Below are positions 1 to 9,040 of a stretch of 64,000 bases of DNA, piece after piece. The notes under the pieces were generated by a model, which saw only the letters and a list, made by a program, of their open reading frames with translations, was not told the origin of the DNA and searched no databases. The position numbers and the translations under genes were made by a program. The stretch's first letter is position 1; the number at the start of each line of letters is the position of its first letter. This DNA is from Halonotius pteroides (GTDB taxonomy: Archaea; Halobacteriota; Halobacteria; Halobacteriales; Haloferacaceae), in assembly GCF_003605635.1 (NCBI RefSeq), contig NZ_QMDW01000012.1, positions 20,234-84,233 of the forward strand, read 5' to 3'.

Positions 1-145
1 TGTCGTACCCTTCGGTGGCGGCAACCTCGGGATCGAGCGTTGCCGGTGCAGCCGTATACTCCAAATCGCCCGTGAGCCCGGAACAGCCGGCCAGCCCGGC
101 AACGCCAACAGTACCTATCGCTGTGATGACCTGTCGTCGATACAT
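1..145 (-). CDS. Partial haloarchaeal lipoprotein (DUF6517-like), N-terminal end only
   Basis: Read leftward from the ATG at 145, the 48 visible residues begin MYRRQV, continue as a short hydrophobic stretch, and reach a lipobox (LAGCSG) in which the Cys would be lipidated. A twin Arg follows the start Met. The rest lies outside the window. The N-terminus resembles haloarchaeal DUF6517 lipoproteins, recognised from memory and not by a search. It is divergent from the flavoprotein gene at 241, so the roughly 95 bp between them should carry both promoters. Function unknown; probably anchored on the outer face of the membrane. Confidence 0.7.
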   Translation of the reverse strand, partial: MYRRQVITAIGTVGVAGLAGCSGLTGDLEYTAAPATLDPEVAATEGYD

Positions 146-240
146 ATCACTGCCCAACAGGTCAGTCTGCTTCACCGTTTCGGTGCAGGCCATCGGTGAC
201 ATCGTAGATAACGGGCTTTTTTATCCGCCACAGCAATAGG

Positions 241-1620
241 ATGTGTATGTCATCCGACGCCTACGATATCGTGATTGTCGGCGGCGGTACCGCCGGGGCC
301 TTCGCCGCGGCGACCGCCGCCACCGACGGCCTCGATGTCGTGATCATAGAACGAAAATCCGAGGCCGACGCCGGTCATATCGCCTGCGGCGACGCCATCA
401 AGGGGAAAAGTACGTTCCCCGACGTGATCGATCTTGACTATCTTAAAGATGAGTCGTTTACCAACCGCGAGATCAGCCGGGCGGTGTTCGAAAACCCCGC
501 TGACGGCGAGGATATCGAGATCGAGTTCGGTGAACCGGGCGCGGTGCTCGACCGGAAACGCTACGGCGAAGTTCTCTTGGAGGAAGCCGCCCGCGTCGGC
601 AGCGAGATCCACTACGACACCGTTGTCCAGGATGTCACACAGGCCGCCGACGGTACCGTCACCGGCGTCGTCGGCACTCACAATGGTGAGCCCGTTAGCT
701 ACGACGCCGAAGTTGTCATCGACGCTGCCGGCGCGCTGTCGATCCTCCAAGAGAAAACCGACTTCGACGGGAGCTACTTCGATACCAACGTTCGGTACTC
801 ACAGTTCTGTTCGGCCTACCGCGAGGTCATCGATGTCGAGGAGCCCGTCGAGTGGAACGACGCCATCGTGTTTAAGCCGACAAAGGAGCTCGGCTATCTC
901 TGGTATTTCCCACGGACGGCGACGGAGATCAACGCCGGCCTGGGGTTTCAGATGGATCAGCCGGAGATGCAGATGGTGCCGGAACTCAAGCGGGCTGTCG
1001 AGGATCGTCCGGATCTAATCGAGCCGACCGTCCAGGATAAGCTGGGAGCCGCGTTGCCAACCCGCCGGCCGTACGACTCGGCGGTCACTGACGGCTACAT
1101 GGCGGTCGGCGACGCCGCCGGCCACGTCAATCCGACAACCGGTGGCGGCATCCCCGGGGCGGCGAAATCGGCCTACTGGGCGACCAAACAGGCGATCGGG
1201 GCGATCGCCGACGGCGACGTGAGCGAGGCCAATCTCTGGGAGTACAACCGCAAGGTGATGACCGGATTTGGCAAACATTTTGCGGCTATCGACCTCTACA
1301 ATATTTGGGGAACAACAAGCAGCGTCCAAGAGATCACCGAGATGGTGTCGTCGGTGCCGGGCCAACACCTCGCCGACGCCTTAGCCGGCACCGGCACCGC
1401 ATCGATGCCGCTGTCACTGAAGCTGCGAACGCTCGCTGATACCTTCGGCCACTGGGGTGAACTCATGGAGCTCGCCAAGGTTCGCTCGAAGGCATCGGAG
1501 CTCTCCGAGCACTACGCGCGGTACCCAGCAAGTCCTGAAGGGTTCCCAGCGTGGCAGTCGGTTCGAGACGGGATCATGGATGAGCTCTACGAGATCACCG
1601 GCGCCGAGCCGAAATACTGA
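241..1620 (+). CDS. Geranylgeranyl reductase family FAD-dependent protein
   Basis: A 459-residue flavoprotein. The N-terminus has a dinucleotide-binding GGGTAG motif (about residues 14-19), then a CGD motif near residue 49, the family's YLWYFP motif (about 219-224, the PxxYxWxFP-type signature) and a GDAAG FAD motif near 291. Relatives saturate the geranylgeranyl chains of archaeal lipids, or reduce related isoprenoids; haloarchaea carry several paralogues, so the substrate is uncertain. ATG 241 and ATG 247 are both possible starts and no Shine-Dalgarno motif separates them. It is followed after 71 bp by an aldo/keto reductase in the same direction. Confidence 0.85.
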   Translation: MCMSSDAYDIVIVGGGTAGAFAAATAATDGLDVVIIERKSEADAGHIACGDAIKGKSTFPDVIDLDYLKDESFTNREISRAVFENPADGEDIEIEFGEPGAVLDRKRYGEVLLEEAARVGSEIHYDTVVQDVTQAADGTVTGVVGTHNGEPVSYDAEVVIDAAGALSILQEKTDFDGSYFDTNVRYSQFCSAYREVIDVEEPVEWNDAIVFKPTKELGYLWYFPRTATEINAGLGFQMDQPEMQMVPELKRAVEDRPDLIEPTVQDKLGAALPTRRPYDSAVTDGYMAVGDAAGHVNPTTGGGIPGAAKSAYWATKQAIGAIADGDVSEANLWEYNRKVMTGFGKHFAAIDLYNIWGTTSSVQEITEMVSSVPGQHLADALAGTGTASMPLSLKLRTLADTFGHWGELMELAKVRSKASELSEHYARYPASPEGFPAWQSVRDGIMDELYEITGAEPKY

Positions 1621-1691
1621 GCTATCAGGCTGGCTGACAGGAATCGCGGCTGACCACAACCCCTTTTCGGCGACAGGACAACATCTCGACG

Positions 1692-2531
1692 ATGGCACAA
1701 AATGAACTCCCCGTGAGCGACGACTGTCCGATCGCCAACGAGATGCCGATGGTAGGGCTCGGCACATGGAAAAACAGCGATCCCGAGGCCTGCGCCGACT
1801 CGGTTGCGACCGCCCTCAACACCGGCTATCGGCATATCGACACCGCCCAAGCCTACGACAACGAGGCCGCCGTCGGCAACGGGCTCGAACAGGCCACCGT
1901 CGACCGCGAGGAGATCTTCCTCGCGACCAAGATCTGGATTGACAACCTCTCGTACGACGATGTGTTGGAAACCGCCGAGGCAAGTCTCGATCGCCTCGGC
2001 GTCGACAGCGTCGACCTTTTATACGTCCACTGGCCGTCCCGAACCTACGACGCCGAGGATACCCTCGCCGCGTTCAACGAACTCTACGAGCAAGGCAAGA
2101 TTGACCGGATCGGTGTTAGCAACTTCGAGCCCGAACAGCTCGCCGAAGCCATCGAGCTCTCCGACGCCCCGATCTTCGCCAACCAGATCGAGATTCATCC
2201 CCTGCTCCAACAGCAAGAACTACGGGAGGTCTGTGCCGATCACGACGTTGAGCTCGTCGCCTACTCCCCGCTGGCTCGCGGCGAGGTGTTCGATACCCCC
2301 GAGATCGAATCGATCGCCGACGACCACGGCGTGAGTCCGGCCCAGATCAGCCTCGCGTGGCTACGCCACCACGGGATCACGGCGATCCCGAAGGCAACGA
2401 GCGGAGAACACATCCGCGACAACTGGGCGTCGCTGTCGGTGTCGCTGTCAGATGCGGAGGTCGAAACGATCGACGGCATCGACACCACCGACCGGCGAGT
2501 CGACCCCGACTTTGGCCCGTGGAACAACTAA
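1692..2531 (+). CDS. Aldo/keto reductase
   Basis: A 279-residue soluble NAD(P)H-dependent carbonyl reductase of the AKR superfamily, normal length. The catalytic tetrad is visible as Asp50, Tyr55, Lys80 and His113 (in the VHWP segment), with the usual GLGTW entry at 22-26 and the cofactor-binding IPKA segment near the C-terminus. The physiological substrate cannot be told from sequence; many haloarchaeal paralogues are annotated as 2,5-diketo-D-gluconate-reductase-like or xylose-reductase-like. It sits between the GGR-family gene and a membrane protein in the same orientation, but no pathway link is evident. Confidence 0.9.
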   Translation: MAQNELPVSDDCPIANEMPMVGLGTWKNSDPEACADSVATALNTGYRHIDTAQAYDNEAAVGNGLEQATVDREEIFLATKIWIDNLSYDDVLETAEASLDRLGVDSVDLLYVHWPSRTYDAEDTLAAFNELYEQGKIDRIGVSNFEPEQLAEAIELSDAPIFANQIEIHPLLQQQELREVCADHDVELVAYSPLARGEVFDTPEIESIADDHGVSPAQISLAWLRHHGITAIPKATSGEHIRDNWASLSVSLSDAEVETIDGIDTTDRRVDPDFGPWNN

Positions 2532-2575
2532 CAGGAACACAACCTTCACATACTCCCGCGGGCCAGTAGGTAGCA

Positions 2576-3337
2576 ATGGCACAGCGGTCACCCGGGTTGA
2601 TCGGCGCGATCCGCATCGACCTCCTGCGACTCCACGAGACATGGATGGAGGTCGTCTTCCCGCGTCAACTTGATCCTGGACACGTTCTTGGGAAGTGGAA
2701 GCCGGAGACCGGCGTCCAGACGGCTGGCTACTACTTCTGGGCGGCTGTCGGCCTGCCGCTGGTGTTGATCGGCTACCCGCTGTTGTTGGTCGGCTACGGA
2801 ACGCGATTTTATGCAGTCAAACTCGACAGCGCGGCCACCCGACTCGGCATTCTCGGCGCGGTATTGGTCTCAGTCGTTGTCTGGGGCGTACTCTCGGCGG
2901 TTGCGAGCTATCAGTTCGGGACTGTCGGTACAGTCAGTCTCAACGCCGAAGGGTTCCTTGCGGTCGTCGCCGCCAGTGTCGTGGCGACAGTCTCGGCGGT
3001 ATTAGCGGTGTTGTTCAGCCGTGTTGGTGGGCGCGGAACGAGCGTCCTGTTGGCCTACCCGGCTGCAATGACCGCGTTGTTTCTCCCGCCGGTCGTCGCC
3101 GCGCTGTTCGTTGAGACGCTACAGCAAACCATCTTCCCGGCCAGCGAGCAGCTTGCGATCACGATCCTCGATGAAATCCTGTTTGTCGGCGGACTCAACG
3201 AGATCATCCGCGAACGCTTCACGCTTGAGGGCACCGGCTACGTGCTGATGTGGCTCTCGCTGTCGGTGCCGTTGGGGTGGTTCCTCGGTGGACTGGTGGC
3301 GTTTGCTAACATCATCCGCCCAAAAGACGGGTCATAA
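2576..3337 (+). CDS. Conserved haloarchaeal multi-pass membrane protein
   Basis: The 253-residue protein has a polar N-terminus (about 45 residues) followed by about five hydrophobic helices: around residues 50-75, 90-110, 125-150, 158-180 and 225-248. No catalytic or transport motif is visible. It begins 44 bp after the aldo/keto reductase stop and may be co-transcribed with it. I recognise it only as a haloarchaeal hypothetical membrane protein. Confidence 0.75.
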   Translation: MAQRSPGLIGAIRIDLLRLHETWMEVVFPRQLDPGHVLGKWKPETGVQTAGYYFWAAVGLPLVLIGYPLLLVGYGTRFYAVKLDSAATRLGILGAVLVSVVVWGVLSAVASYQFGTVGTVSLNAEGFLAVVAASVVATVSAVLAVLFSRVGGRGTSVLLAYPAAMTALFLPPVVAALFVETLQQTIFPASEQLAITILDEILFVGGLNEIIRERFTLEGTGYVLMWLSLSVPLGWFLGGLVAFANIIRPKDGS

Positions 3338-3384
3338 GCGGTCGGCTCCGCTACGTTTAGGCCGTCGGACTCCATACCGAAGAT

Positions 3385-3579
3385 ATGGAGTTTACGACCG
3401 GAACCACCGCTGGACTGTTCGTTGCTATCGTCGCCCTCGGCGTGGGCGGACTGATCGCCGCACCGATCCCGATGGCCCCATCAACGATCATGATGATGGT
3501 ACTGCCGTCGATGGCTGTGTTTGGCGTTATTACCCTCGCTATCGGCGTCAAACACGGTGCGTATCGCGCAACCAACTGA
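3385..3579 (+). CDS. Small membrane protein, DUF7333-like
   Basis: A 64-residue protein with two hydrophobic helices (about 9-27 and 33-53) and a short C-terminal tail with the segment GVKHGAYRAT. The arrangement matches the haloarchaeal DUF7333 family, recognised from memory. Its last base abuts the stop codon of the convergent DUF373 gene with no spacer. Function unknown. Confidence 0.7.
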   Translation: MEFTTGTTAGLFVAIVALGVGGLIAAPIPMAPSTIMMMVLPSMAVFGVITLAIGVKHGAYRATN

Positions 3580-4668
3580 TCACTCGCTTACCGGGTCGGT
3601 CGGCTGTGTCGCAAGCGCGGTCGCCAGCGTGACCCCAAGGAGGCTCACGAGTATCCCGCTGGCAACGAAGACGGCGAGTCGCTGGATCGGCGACAGCCCA
3701 ACCGACCCGACAACGAACTCAACGGTCAGCAGATAGCCGGTGAACCCGCGGGCAATGACCCCAATCGCCAGCAGCCCTGCTGGCAGGCTCAACATCGCTG
3801 TTGGTAGCGGCTCATCGGCGATCCGACGGTCAAGCAGCCGGCCGGTGGCAGCGGTGACAGCCGCACCCGTCAGCCACGGGCTGCTGCTGTGAAGGAAAGT
3901 AGCAGCCACGATCGGAGCCAACGAGTCCGGCAGGGGTGTCACCGCAATGCCACCCGAAACCAAGCCAACAATCGTCAACCCAGCCGCGGTCACATACGTG
4001 ACAAGCGAGACTTGCCCGGAGTACAGTAGTTCTCGGCTCACCTTCGGGAAGCGACCGACGTATTCGTCGATCCCCAATCCCTTATACAGCACCGCACCGC
4101 CGAGAACCGCCGCCAGCCCAGCAAGCGCGACCGCAGGCGAAAACCACAACAGAAGTGCTGGCAGCAACAACAGACTGATACCCAGCGGCACCAACACCGT
4201 CGTTCGTAACTCCTCGTCGGCAAGAAACTGTTTGAGCAGGTAGTACGTCGACTCGATATCCCGGGCCTGTCGAACAACTACGCGGTCGACGCCATCGACC
4301 TGCAGTCGACTTTCGATCACCGGCAGGAGTCGCTCGTCGTCGGTCGTCCCCGTCACGACAACCGTCGCCGTCAGATCGTAGTCGGCGGCGAGGTCGTCGA
4401 TCTGGTCGGCCACCGCGCGGTCAGGGGCAGTCGTCCCCGGTGGGGAAGCCGACACCACCGCTACCATCGCGTCGGTGCCAGCATCGTTGAGGTCGCGGGT
4501 CACACGGAGGGCTTCCAGCAGACAGTTGACCGTCGTCGCCTCAGGGTCAGCCAGCCCAACATCGGTCACCAGCGACCGCACCGCCTCCCAGCCGACAACC
4601 GGCGGGGTCACCCCCGTTGCTGTCGTCACGGTGCTGTCCCGGTCGAGACAACAGACCAGCGTCGTCAC
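3580..4668 (-). CDS. DUF373 family membrane protein
   Basis: The 362-residue protein has a soluble N-terminal domain (about 1-145) beginning TTLVCCLDRD, a hallmark of DUF373, followed by a membrane domain with about seven hydrophobic helices. The soluble domain contains a run resembling a nucleotide- or phosphate-binding fold, but no activity is established for the family. It is convergent with the DUF7333-like gene and lies downstream of the coiled-coil gene on the same strand, 109 bp away. The family is broadly conserved in euryarchaea. Confidence 0.8.
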   Translation of the reverse strand: MTTLVCCLDRDSTVTTATGVTPPVVGWEAVRSLVTDVGLADPEATTVNCLLEALRVTRDLNDAGTDAMVAVVSASPPGTTAPDRAVADQIDDLAADYDLTATVVVTGTTDDERLLPVIESRLQVDGVDRVVVRQARDIESTYYLLKQFLADEELRTTVLVPLGISLLLLPALLLWFSPAVALAGLAAVLGGAVLYKGLGIDEYVGRFPKVSRELLYSGQVSLVTYVTAAGLTIVGLVSGGIAVTPLPDSLAPIVAATFLHSSSPWLTGAAVTAATGRLLDRRIADEPLPTAMLSLPAGLLAIGVIARGFTGYLLTVEFVVGSVGLSPIQRLAVFVASGILVSLLGVTLATALATQPTDPVSE

Positions 4669-4777
4669 AGCCGATCCAAACAGGCGGGCGGCTAAAAAGC
4701 CAGTCGGTCGCCGCGGCTCGCGGTGGCGTGGCTACGGGAGTTGGCACAAACAAAAACAGATCCGCCACGTCTCCGAC

Positions 4778-5689
4778 TTAGAGCAGCCCTGTCTTCTGGA
4801 GCTTCATCAGATCCTCGGTTTCGAGGGTTTCGCCTTCCTTGAACTTCTGGTAGATATCCTCGGCTTCCTGCTTTTCTTCTTCCATCTTCTCTTGGCGCTC
4901 GTCTTTGCGCTCTTCTTCTTCCTCTTTGTCCAGCTCGCGGAGGCGTTTCTGGACGCTGACGAAGTCCTCGTGGTGGCGGTCGGCGGCCTCTTGGGCCTCG
5001 ACGAACAGCTCGTGCATCTCGTCGGCCTCGTCGCGCACCTCGTCGGCCTCGCGGTAGGCCTCGATCATCTGGTTGTGGTGCTCTTGGGCCTTGTCGGCAA
5101 GCTCCGTAACCTTCTGGTGGTGCTGGGAGGCTTCGGAGCGAACTTCCTCGGCTTCCTCGACGAGGTCGTCGAGTTCACCGCTGTCGTCGACCTTTGCTTT
5201 CTTTTCGGCGAGTTCCTCGCGTTTGGCCTCGATCTTCTCGATGAGCTCCTGTTCGTCCTCCGAGGACAACACCTCGGTCTGCTGTTGGAACTCCAGATCC
5301 TCGATCTCGGATTCGAGCTCCTCGATGGATTTCCCCTCGTCGAGTTCGAGATCCTCCTTCATCTCCTCGACTTCGTCGAAGAGTTCGTTGGCCTCGGCGT
5401 TGAGCTCGTTGCGTTTGTCCTTGTGCTCTTGGACTTCCTCGTTGAGCTCGTCGCGTTTTTCGCGGTGGTCTTGGGCCTCGTCGACTTTTTCGCGTGTTTT
5501 GGCGTTGAGCTCGTCGCGCTTGTCGGCGCGCTCGGATGCCATCTGGTTGAGCTCGTTGCGTCGGTCGCGGAGCTGCCCAGCGAGTTTGATCAGTTTGCCT
5601 TTCGAGCCGTTTTCGAGTCGTTCGTCTGTCAGCTCGACGTTGTCCGCGTCGTCAAGCGTGTCGATGTCGTATTCAGTTACTACACTCAT
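4778..5689 (-). CDS. Long coiled-coil protein (COG1340-type)
   Basis: The 303-residue protein is almost entirely heptad-rich Glu/Lys/Arg coiled coil from about residue 25 to 285, with no catalytic motif. Haloarchaeal relatives are often mislabelled as phosphoserine phosphatase; nothing here supports that. The start MSVVTEYD (ATG at 5689) is preferred over an upstream in-frame ATG at 5740, because the 17 extra residues are uncharacteristic. The opposite strand shows a 428-codon open frame that is a codon-bias shadow of the coiled coil. A leftward promoter with a flanking inverted repeat lies about 120-190 bp upstream. The role may be structural (inference). Confidence 0.85.
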   Translation of the reverse strand: MSVVTEYDIDTLDDADNVELTDERLENGSKGKLIKLAGQLRDRRNELNQMASERADKRDELNAKTREKVDEAQDHREKRDELNEEVQEHKDKRNELNAEANELFDEVEEMKEDLELDEGKSIEELESEIEDLEFQQQTEVLSSEDEQELIEKIEAKREELAEKKAKVDDSGELDDLVEEAEEVRSEASQHHQKVTELADKAQEHHNQMIEAYREADEVRDEADEMHELFVEAQEAADRHHEDFVSVQKRLRELDKEEEEERKDERQEKMEEEKQEAEDIYQKFKEGETLETEDLMKLQKTGLL

Positions 5690-5810
5690 GGTTTGAACCT
5701 CGGTACCATTGTTGCTCCGACCATGGCAGTGGCCAGCCACTGTGCGATCGACCGTGGATAAGAGTTCCCGATCATTCGTCGTGCGATGCCACCAGCGCCG
5801 GAGGCGTTCT

Positions 5811-5877
5811 GGTAGCTCTACATTTTGCCGGCCGGAATATAAATACTTCGGTGAAAGAGACCCTGCAAAGAGCTACC
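5811..5877 (-). promoter_or_regulatory. Leftward promoter enclosed by a 9-bp inverted repeat
   Basis: The 304 bp between 5690 and 5993 hold no gene. On the minus strand a TATA-like box (TATTTATA) with a purine-rich BRE-like element lies at about 5836-5850. The sequence GGTAGCTCT at 5811-5819 recurs as its exact reverse complement at 5869-5877, so the two arms bracket the box. A second minus-strand TATA-like element (TTTTTATA) is at about 5926-5936. Either could drive the coiled-coil gene. The repeat could be an operator or an mRNA stem; this is inference. Confidence 0.4.
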
Positions 5878-5993
5878 ATACCGCCCGAATTCGGCGTATG
5901 TGGCTCGTTCACATGACTCCTCAGAGTATAAAAACCATCCCAAGCGGGAATCGATTTCACAGAACTGATCGTAGACTAACAGCGACGTTGCCG

Positions 5994-6569
5994 CTACTCC
6001 AACATCGAGAGCGCGGCATCGGTATCGCCGTCGAACTCGGCAAGCAACTCCCGGGCCGTCGTACGAACCGCCGACCGAACCGGAACATGTACCATTCCCT
6101 CGCCGGGTTGGCCATAGACAACGCTGGCCCCGTCGGGTGAGGCGAGGATCGCCGGCAACGCGACCAGATCCTCCTCGCCGTCGACGCTGATCGTGACTGG
6201 ACGCTCGGCACTCGTCGCCGCCTCACGAAGCGTCGTCAACAACGGTTCCGAAAGCGTCGCCGGCGGGTTTGTGACCGATAGTCGGCGACCCGCAAGATCA
6301 GCCAGTGTCGCTTCGACGGCTGGATCGACAGGCTTGCGCTCGGTTCGGCCGTCGACAACGGCGATATCCGGCTGGCGGCCGGCATCGGCGAGCGTCGCGG
6401 TCACCACGTCGCCGACGGTCAGCAGCCGTGCCGGGGGCGACGACGCGTCTGTCGTGGCTGTTGTGTCGGCATGCTCGTCGACGGCTGCCAACAGGGCGTC
6501 GGGAGCGGTGTAGATCTCACCAAGGGGCTCTTTCAGCTCGCCGCGGAGCGTCTCGGGGAGCTCAAGCAC
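5994..6569 (-). CDS. GTP-dependent dephospho-CoA kinase (DUF359)
   Basis: The 191-residue protein matches the archaeal DUF359 family, shown in Thermococcus to phosphorylate dephospho-CoA with GTP, the last step of CoA synthesis. Family landmarks visible here are the early GDVV segment (about residues 52-56), DGRTERKP (about 73-80) and DGEEDLVALPA (about 130-140), where acidic residues bind metal and nucleotide. It is the last gene of the leftward eif2g-PIN-rpoE1-spt4 operon, starting 1 nt after the spt4 stop codon. This position is conserved in many euryarchaea. Confidence 0.88.
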   Translation of the reverse strand: MLELPETLRGELKEPLGEIYTAPDALLAAVDEHADTTATTDASSPPARLLTVGDVVTATLADAGRQPDIAVVDGRTERKPVDPAVEATLADLAGRRLSVTNPPATLSEPLLTTLREAATSAERPVTISVDGEEDLVALPAILASPDGASVVYGQPGEGMVHVPVRSAVRTTARELLAEFDGDTDAALSMLE

Positions 6570-6570
6570 A

Positions 6571-6768
6571 CTACCGAACCTTCAGGGCGTAGCTGCCGGC
6601 GTCGCCGACGTTCATCTCGGTGGCGATCTCGCTTTCTTCGGGGTGGGAGACGATGACGTAGCCGGCCCAGTCCTCGGTCAGACTGGAAGACCCGCAGTTT
6701 TCACAGGTTTGGCTGTCGGCCTCGTTGACAAAGTGACACTCCCGACAGGCCAGCCGGTCGGCCGCCAT
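6571..6768 (-). CDS. spt4: Transcription elongation factor Spt4 (RpoE'')
   Basis: A 65-residue zinc-ribbon protein. Two Cys pairs bind zinc: ACREC near residues 8-11 and CENC near 22-25. It pairs with Spt5 on the RNA polymerase clamp to promote processive elongation. Length and position, directly after rpoE1 with no spacer, are typical of archaea. Confidence 0.93.
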   Translation of the reverse strand: MAADRLACRECHFVNEADSQTCENCGSSSLTEDWAGYVIVSHPEESEIATEMNVGDAGSYALKVR

Positions 6769-7347
6769 TTAGGCACCCTCCGCCGCCGCGTCCTGCTCGC
6801 GCCGTTTGCGGGCCTGCTCCAGCCACTCGTGTTTGCCCAAGCCGGGCTGTTTGGCCGTCAGGCCGATCTTCGAGTCCCGCGGGTTGCGCTCGTCGATACT
6901 CTTCGTGACGATCCGCGTGCGTACCGCGTCGTCGACGCCAAGAGAGTCGGTCGACTCCGTCGAGGCCAACTGTTGGTTTTCGGCGTCGTGGGCGAGATAC
7001 TCATCGGAGATCTGGGAGACGTGGAGCAGCCCATCGACCGGGCCGATCCCGACGAAGGCACCGAACTCGACGACCTCAACGACGGTGCCGTCGGTGACCT
7101 CCTGCATCGAGGGATCGAACGTGATGGCGTCGAACTCCGCCTCGTAGTAGACGCCGGGGCGGTTCGGCAACACGGTGCCCTCACCGATCTCGTGGACACC
7201 GATGACGCTGACGACGCTGCCGACATCCTCGTCCATGCGTCCCTCTAATTTCTCCTGCAGCAGGCGTTTGACACGCTGTGGCGACACATCCGCCAGCTGT
7301 TCCGGCGGCACTTCGACCGTATCTTTGAGTCGTACCCGTTTGTACAT
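6769..7347 (-). CDS. rpoE1: DNA-directed RNA polymerase subunit E' (Rpo7)
   Basis: A 192-residue subunit forming the polymerase stalk with RpoF. The N-terminal RNP-like domain begins MYKRVRLKD; the C-terminal S1/OB domain spans about residues 82-165 (GAFVGIGPVDGLLHVSQIS). I use the ATG at 7347, since the extra 26 residues of the longer open frame have no family counterpart and this start sits 1 nt from the upstream PIN gene's stop codon. It is co-transcribed with spt4. Confidence 0.93.
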   Translation of the reverse strand: MYKRVRLKDTVEVPPEQLADVSPQRVKRLLQEKLEGRMDEDVGSVVSVIGVHEIGEGTVLPNRPGVYYEAEFDAITFDPSMQEVTDGTVVEVVEFGAFVGIGPVDGLLHVSQISDEYLAHDAENQQLASTESTDSLGVDDAVRTRIVTKSIDERNPRDSKIGLTAKQPGLGKHEWLEQARKRREQDAAAEGA

Positions 7348-7348
7348 A

Positions 7349-7732
7349 TTATGGTGATCGTATCCCGAGGGTGGTTTCGCCCTGTCTGCTGACAACGTGA
7401 ACGCCGTGGGATCGGAGGCGATCACGCAGTGGGGCGTCGTTCGTGACGACGTAATCGAGTTCGCCGTCGGTGGCTAGCTCAACGATTGCGTCGTCAGCAT
7501 ATGAGGCGTTCGTTTCGACGACACGACACCGACCGGCAAGATCTTTTCCCACACTGGCGGCGGTCGCGGCCGCGCTGTGGCCGTCGGCGAGCGAATCAAG
7601 CTCCGCAATTACCGCCGAGGGGACAACCAACTCGGCGGCGGGGCCGAACAGCCGGTTGAGTTCGTCGAACACACGGATATCACATTCGACCGGCATCATG
7701 AGTGCGTTGGTATCCATCCCGACGACAACCAT
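7349..7732 (-). CDS. PIN-domain nuclease, Fcf1/VapC9-like
   Basis: A 127-residue single PIN domain. Acidic residues expected in the active site are visible: Asp7 (MDTNALM), Glu45 (VIAELDSLA), and the Asp residues in YADDAIVELA and NDAPLRDR. Archaeal relatives in this operon position are compared to Fcf1/Utp24 or Nob1-type rRNA-processing nucleases. There is no adjacent antitoxin gene, and the fixed place between eif2g and rpoE1 argues for a housekeeping RNA-processing role over a toxin. Function is inferred. Confidence 0.82.
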   Translation of the reverse strand: MVVVGMDTNALMMPVECDIRVFDELNRLFGPAAELVVPSAVIAELDSLADGHSAAATAASVGKDLAGRCRVVETNASYADDAIVELATDGELDYVVTNDAPLRDRLRSHGVHVVSRQGETTLGIRSP

Positions 7733-7733
7733 G

Positions 7734-8963
7734 CTACGCCCGCAGCGTGCCGATACCGATCAGCCGCCACCGCGCACCGACCCGGCGGTTGATGGCGATG
7801 GTCGCGCCGTCGCGGGCACAGACCGGGCGTTTCAGGTTGACCTCGCATTCGCCGTCTCTCGCGCTGGTCACCGCCCCAACCGTGGTTGCGGTGCCAACGG
7901 TCAACATTAGCGGTTCGCCCGTCGAAATGGTCTCAACTTCGTCGTTTTCGCCGACAACGCGGTCGAGCAGCTCCACGTCCATCTCGAAGCCGTTCCGCGT
8001 TGGGGGTAGCGTGCCGGGCTCGCCGGCGACCTGTCCACCGAGGGAGTCGCCCTTCGTAAGGCTCGGATCAAGGCCGGTGCCGACGCCGATGAGGCCACCT
8101 GGCCCAACAGAATCGGGAGCACCGTCGCCGGCCTGCAGCGACCGGATCGTCGTCGTCAACGGCTGCCACTCGGTTTGGCCGCCTTCCTCGACCTCGCGGC
8201 CGGGGCGGAGTTCGATCTCGTCGTCCGGGGTGAGTTCGCCGCTGACAAGGCTCCCGCCGACGACGCCGCCGGCGAGATCCTCCCAGGTCGTCCCCGGGCG
8301 GTTGATATCGAAACTCCGGGCAACGAACATCGCGGCGTTGTCGTCGTCGCTGCGAGCCGGCGTCGGGATCGTCTCCTCGATCGCACCGATCAACACATCC
8401 AGATTCGTCTCCTGTTGGGCGCTGATCGGGACGATCGGGGCGTCCTCGGCGACCGTCCCCTCGACGAACGCCTGGATCTGTTCGTAGTTCTCCATCGCCC
8501 GCTCGCGGTCGACGAGGTCGAGCTTGTTCTGGGCGATAACGATGTTGTCGATGCCAATGATGTCCAGCGCCATCAGATGTTCCTCGGTTTGGGCCTGTGG
8601 CACGTCCTCGGTCGCCGAGACGACAAGCACCGCGCCATCCATCAGCGACGCGCCGGCGAGCATCGTCGCCATCAACGTCTCGTGGCCGGGCGCGTCGACA
8701 AACGAGACGGTTCGTAGCGGCTCGCTGGCCTCGCCGTCGGGACACTCTTCGTCGACAGTGTAACAGTCCGGTTCATCGACGCCAGGGCATGTCCGGAACG
8801 TCGTATCCGCGTAGCCGAGTCGAATCGAGATACCGCGTTTCATCTCCTCGGAGTGCTGGTCGGTCCACGAACCGCTCAGGGCTTCGACGAGCGTCGTCTT
8901 CCCGTGGTCGACGTGGCCGACGAGTCCGATGTTCACCTCCGGTTGTGTAGTCTCTTGTGTCAC
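7734..8963 (-). CDS. eif2g: Translation initiation factor 2 subunit gamma
   Basis: A 409-residue GTPase that delivers initiator Met-tRNA to the ribosome. Motifs in order: G1 GHVDHGKT, a Cys-containing zinc knuckle insertion (CPGVDEPDC...CPDG), G3 DAPGH and G4 NKLD, followed by two beta-barrel domains. The start is taken as the GTG at 8963, giving [14 protein letters not shown]; the 27 residues upstream in the open frame do not look like the family. It heads the leftward operon with the PIN gene, rpoE1, spt4 and dpcK. Confidence 0.95.
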   Translation of the reverse strand: MTQETTQPEVNIGLVGHVDHGKTTLVEALSGSWTDQHSEEMKRGISIRLGYADTTFRTCPGVDEPDCYTVDEECPDGEASEPLRTVSFVDAPGHETLMATMLAGASLMDGAVLVVSATEDVPQAQTEEHLMALDIIGIDNIVIAQNKLDLVDRERAMENYEQIQAFVEGTVAEDAPIVPISAQQETNLDVLIGAIEETIPTPARSDDDNAAMFVARSFDINRPGTTWEDLAGGVVGGSLVSGELTPDDEIELRPGREVEEGGQTEWQPLTTTIRSLQAGDGAPDSVGPGGLIGVGTGLDPSLTKGDSLGGQVAGEPGTLPPTRNGFEMDVELLDRVVGENDEVETISTGEPLMLTVGTATTVGAVTSARDGECEVNLKRPVCARDGATIAINRRVGARWRLIGIGTLRA

Positions 8964-9040
8964 TATTGACCTCCTCAGCGTAGTTCTATCAAAAGTTCGC
9001 CCTGAACGACTGATAAAGGTGCTGTTCTGGGTACGTCCCG

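Noticed and set aside
4475..5761. A 428-codon plus-strand open frame
   Set aside because: It is antisense to the coiled-coil gene; its Leu/Val/Phe-rich reading is the complement of Glu/Lys/Arg codons and it has no domain sense.
7349..7732. A VapC-type toxin call for the PIN gene
   Set aside because: There is no VapB-like partner, and the gene sits in a conserved transcription/translation operon, so a housekeeping role is likelier.
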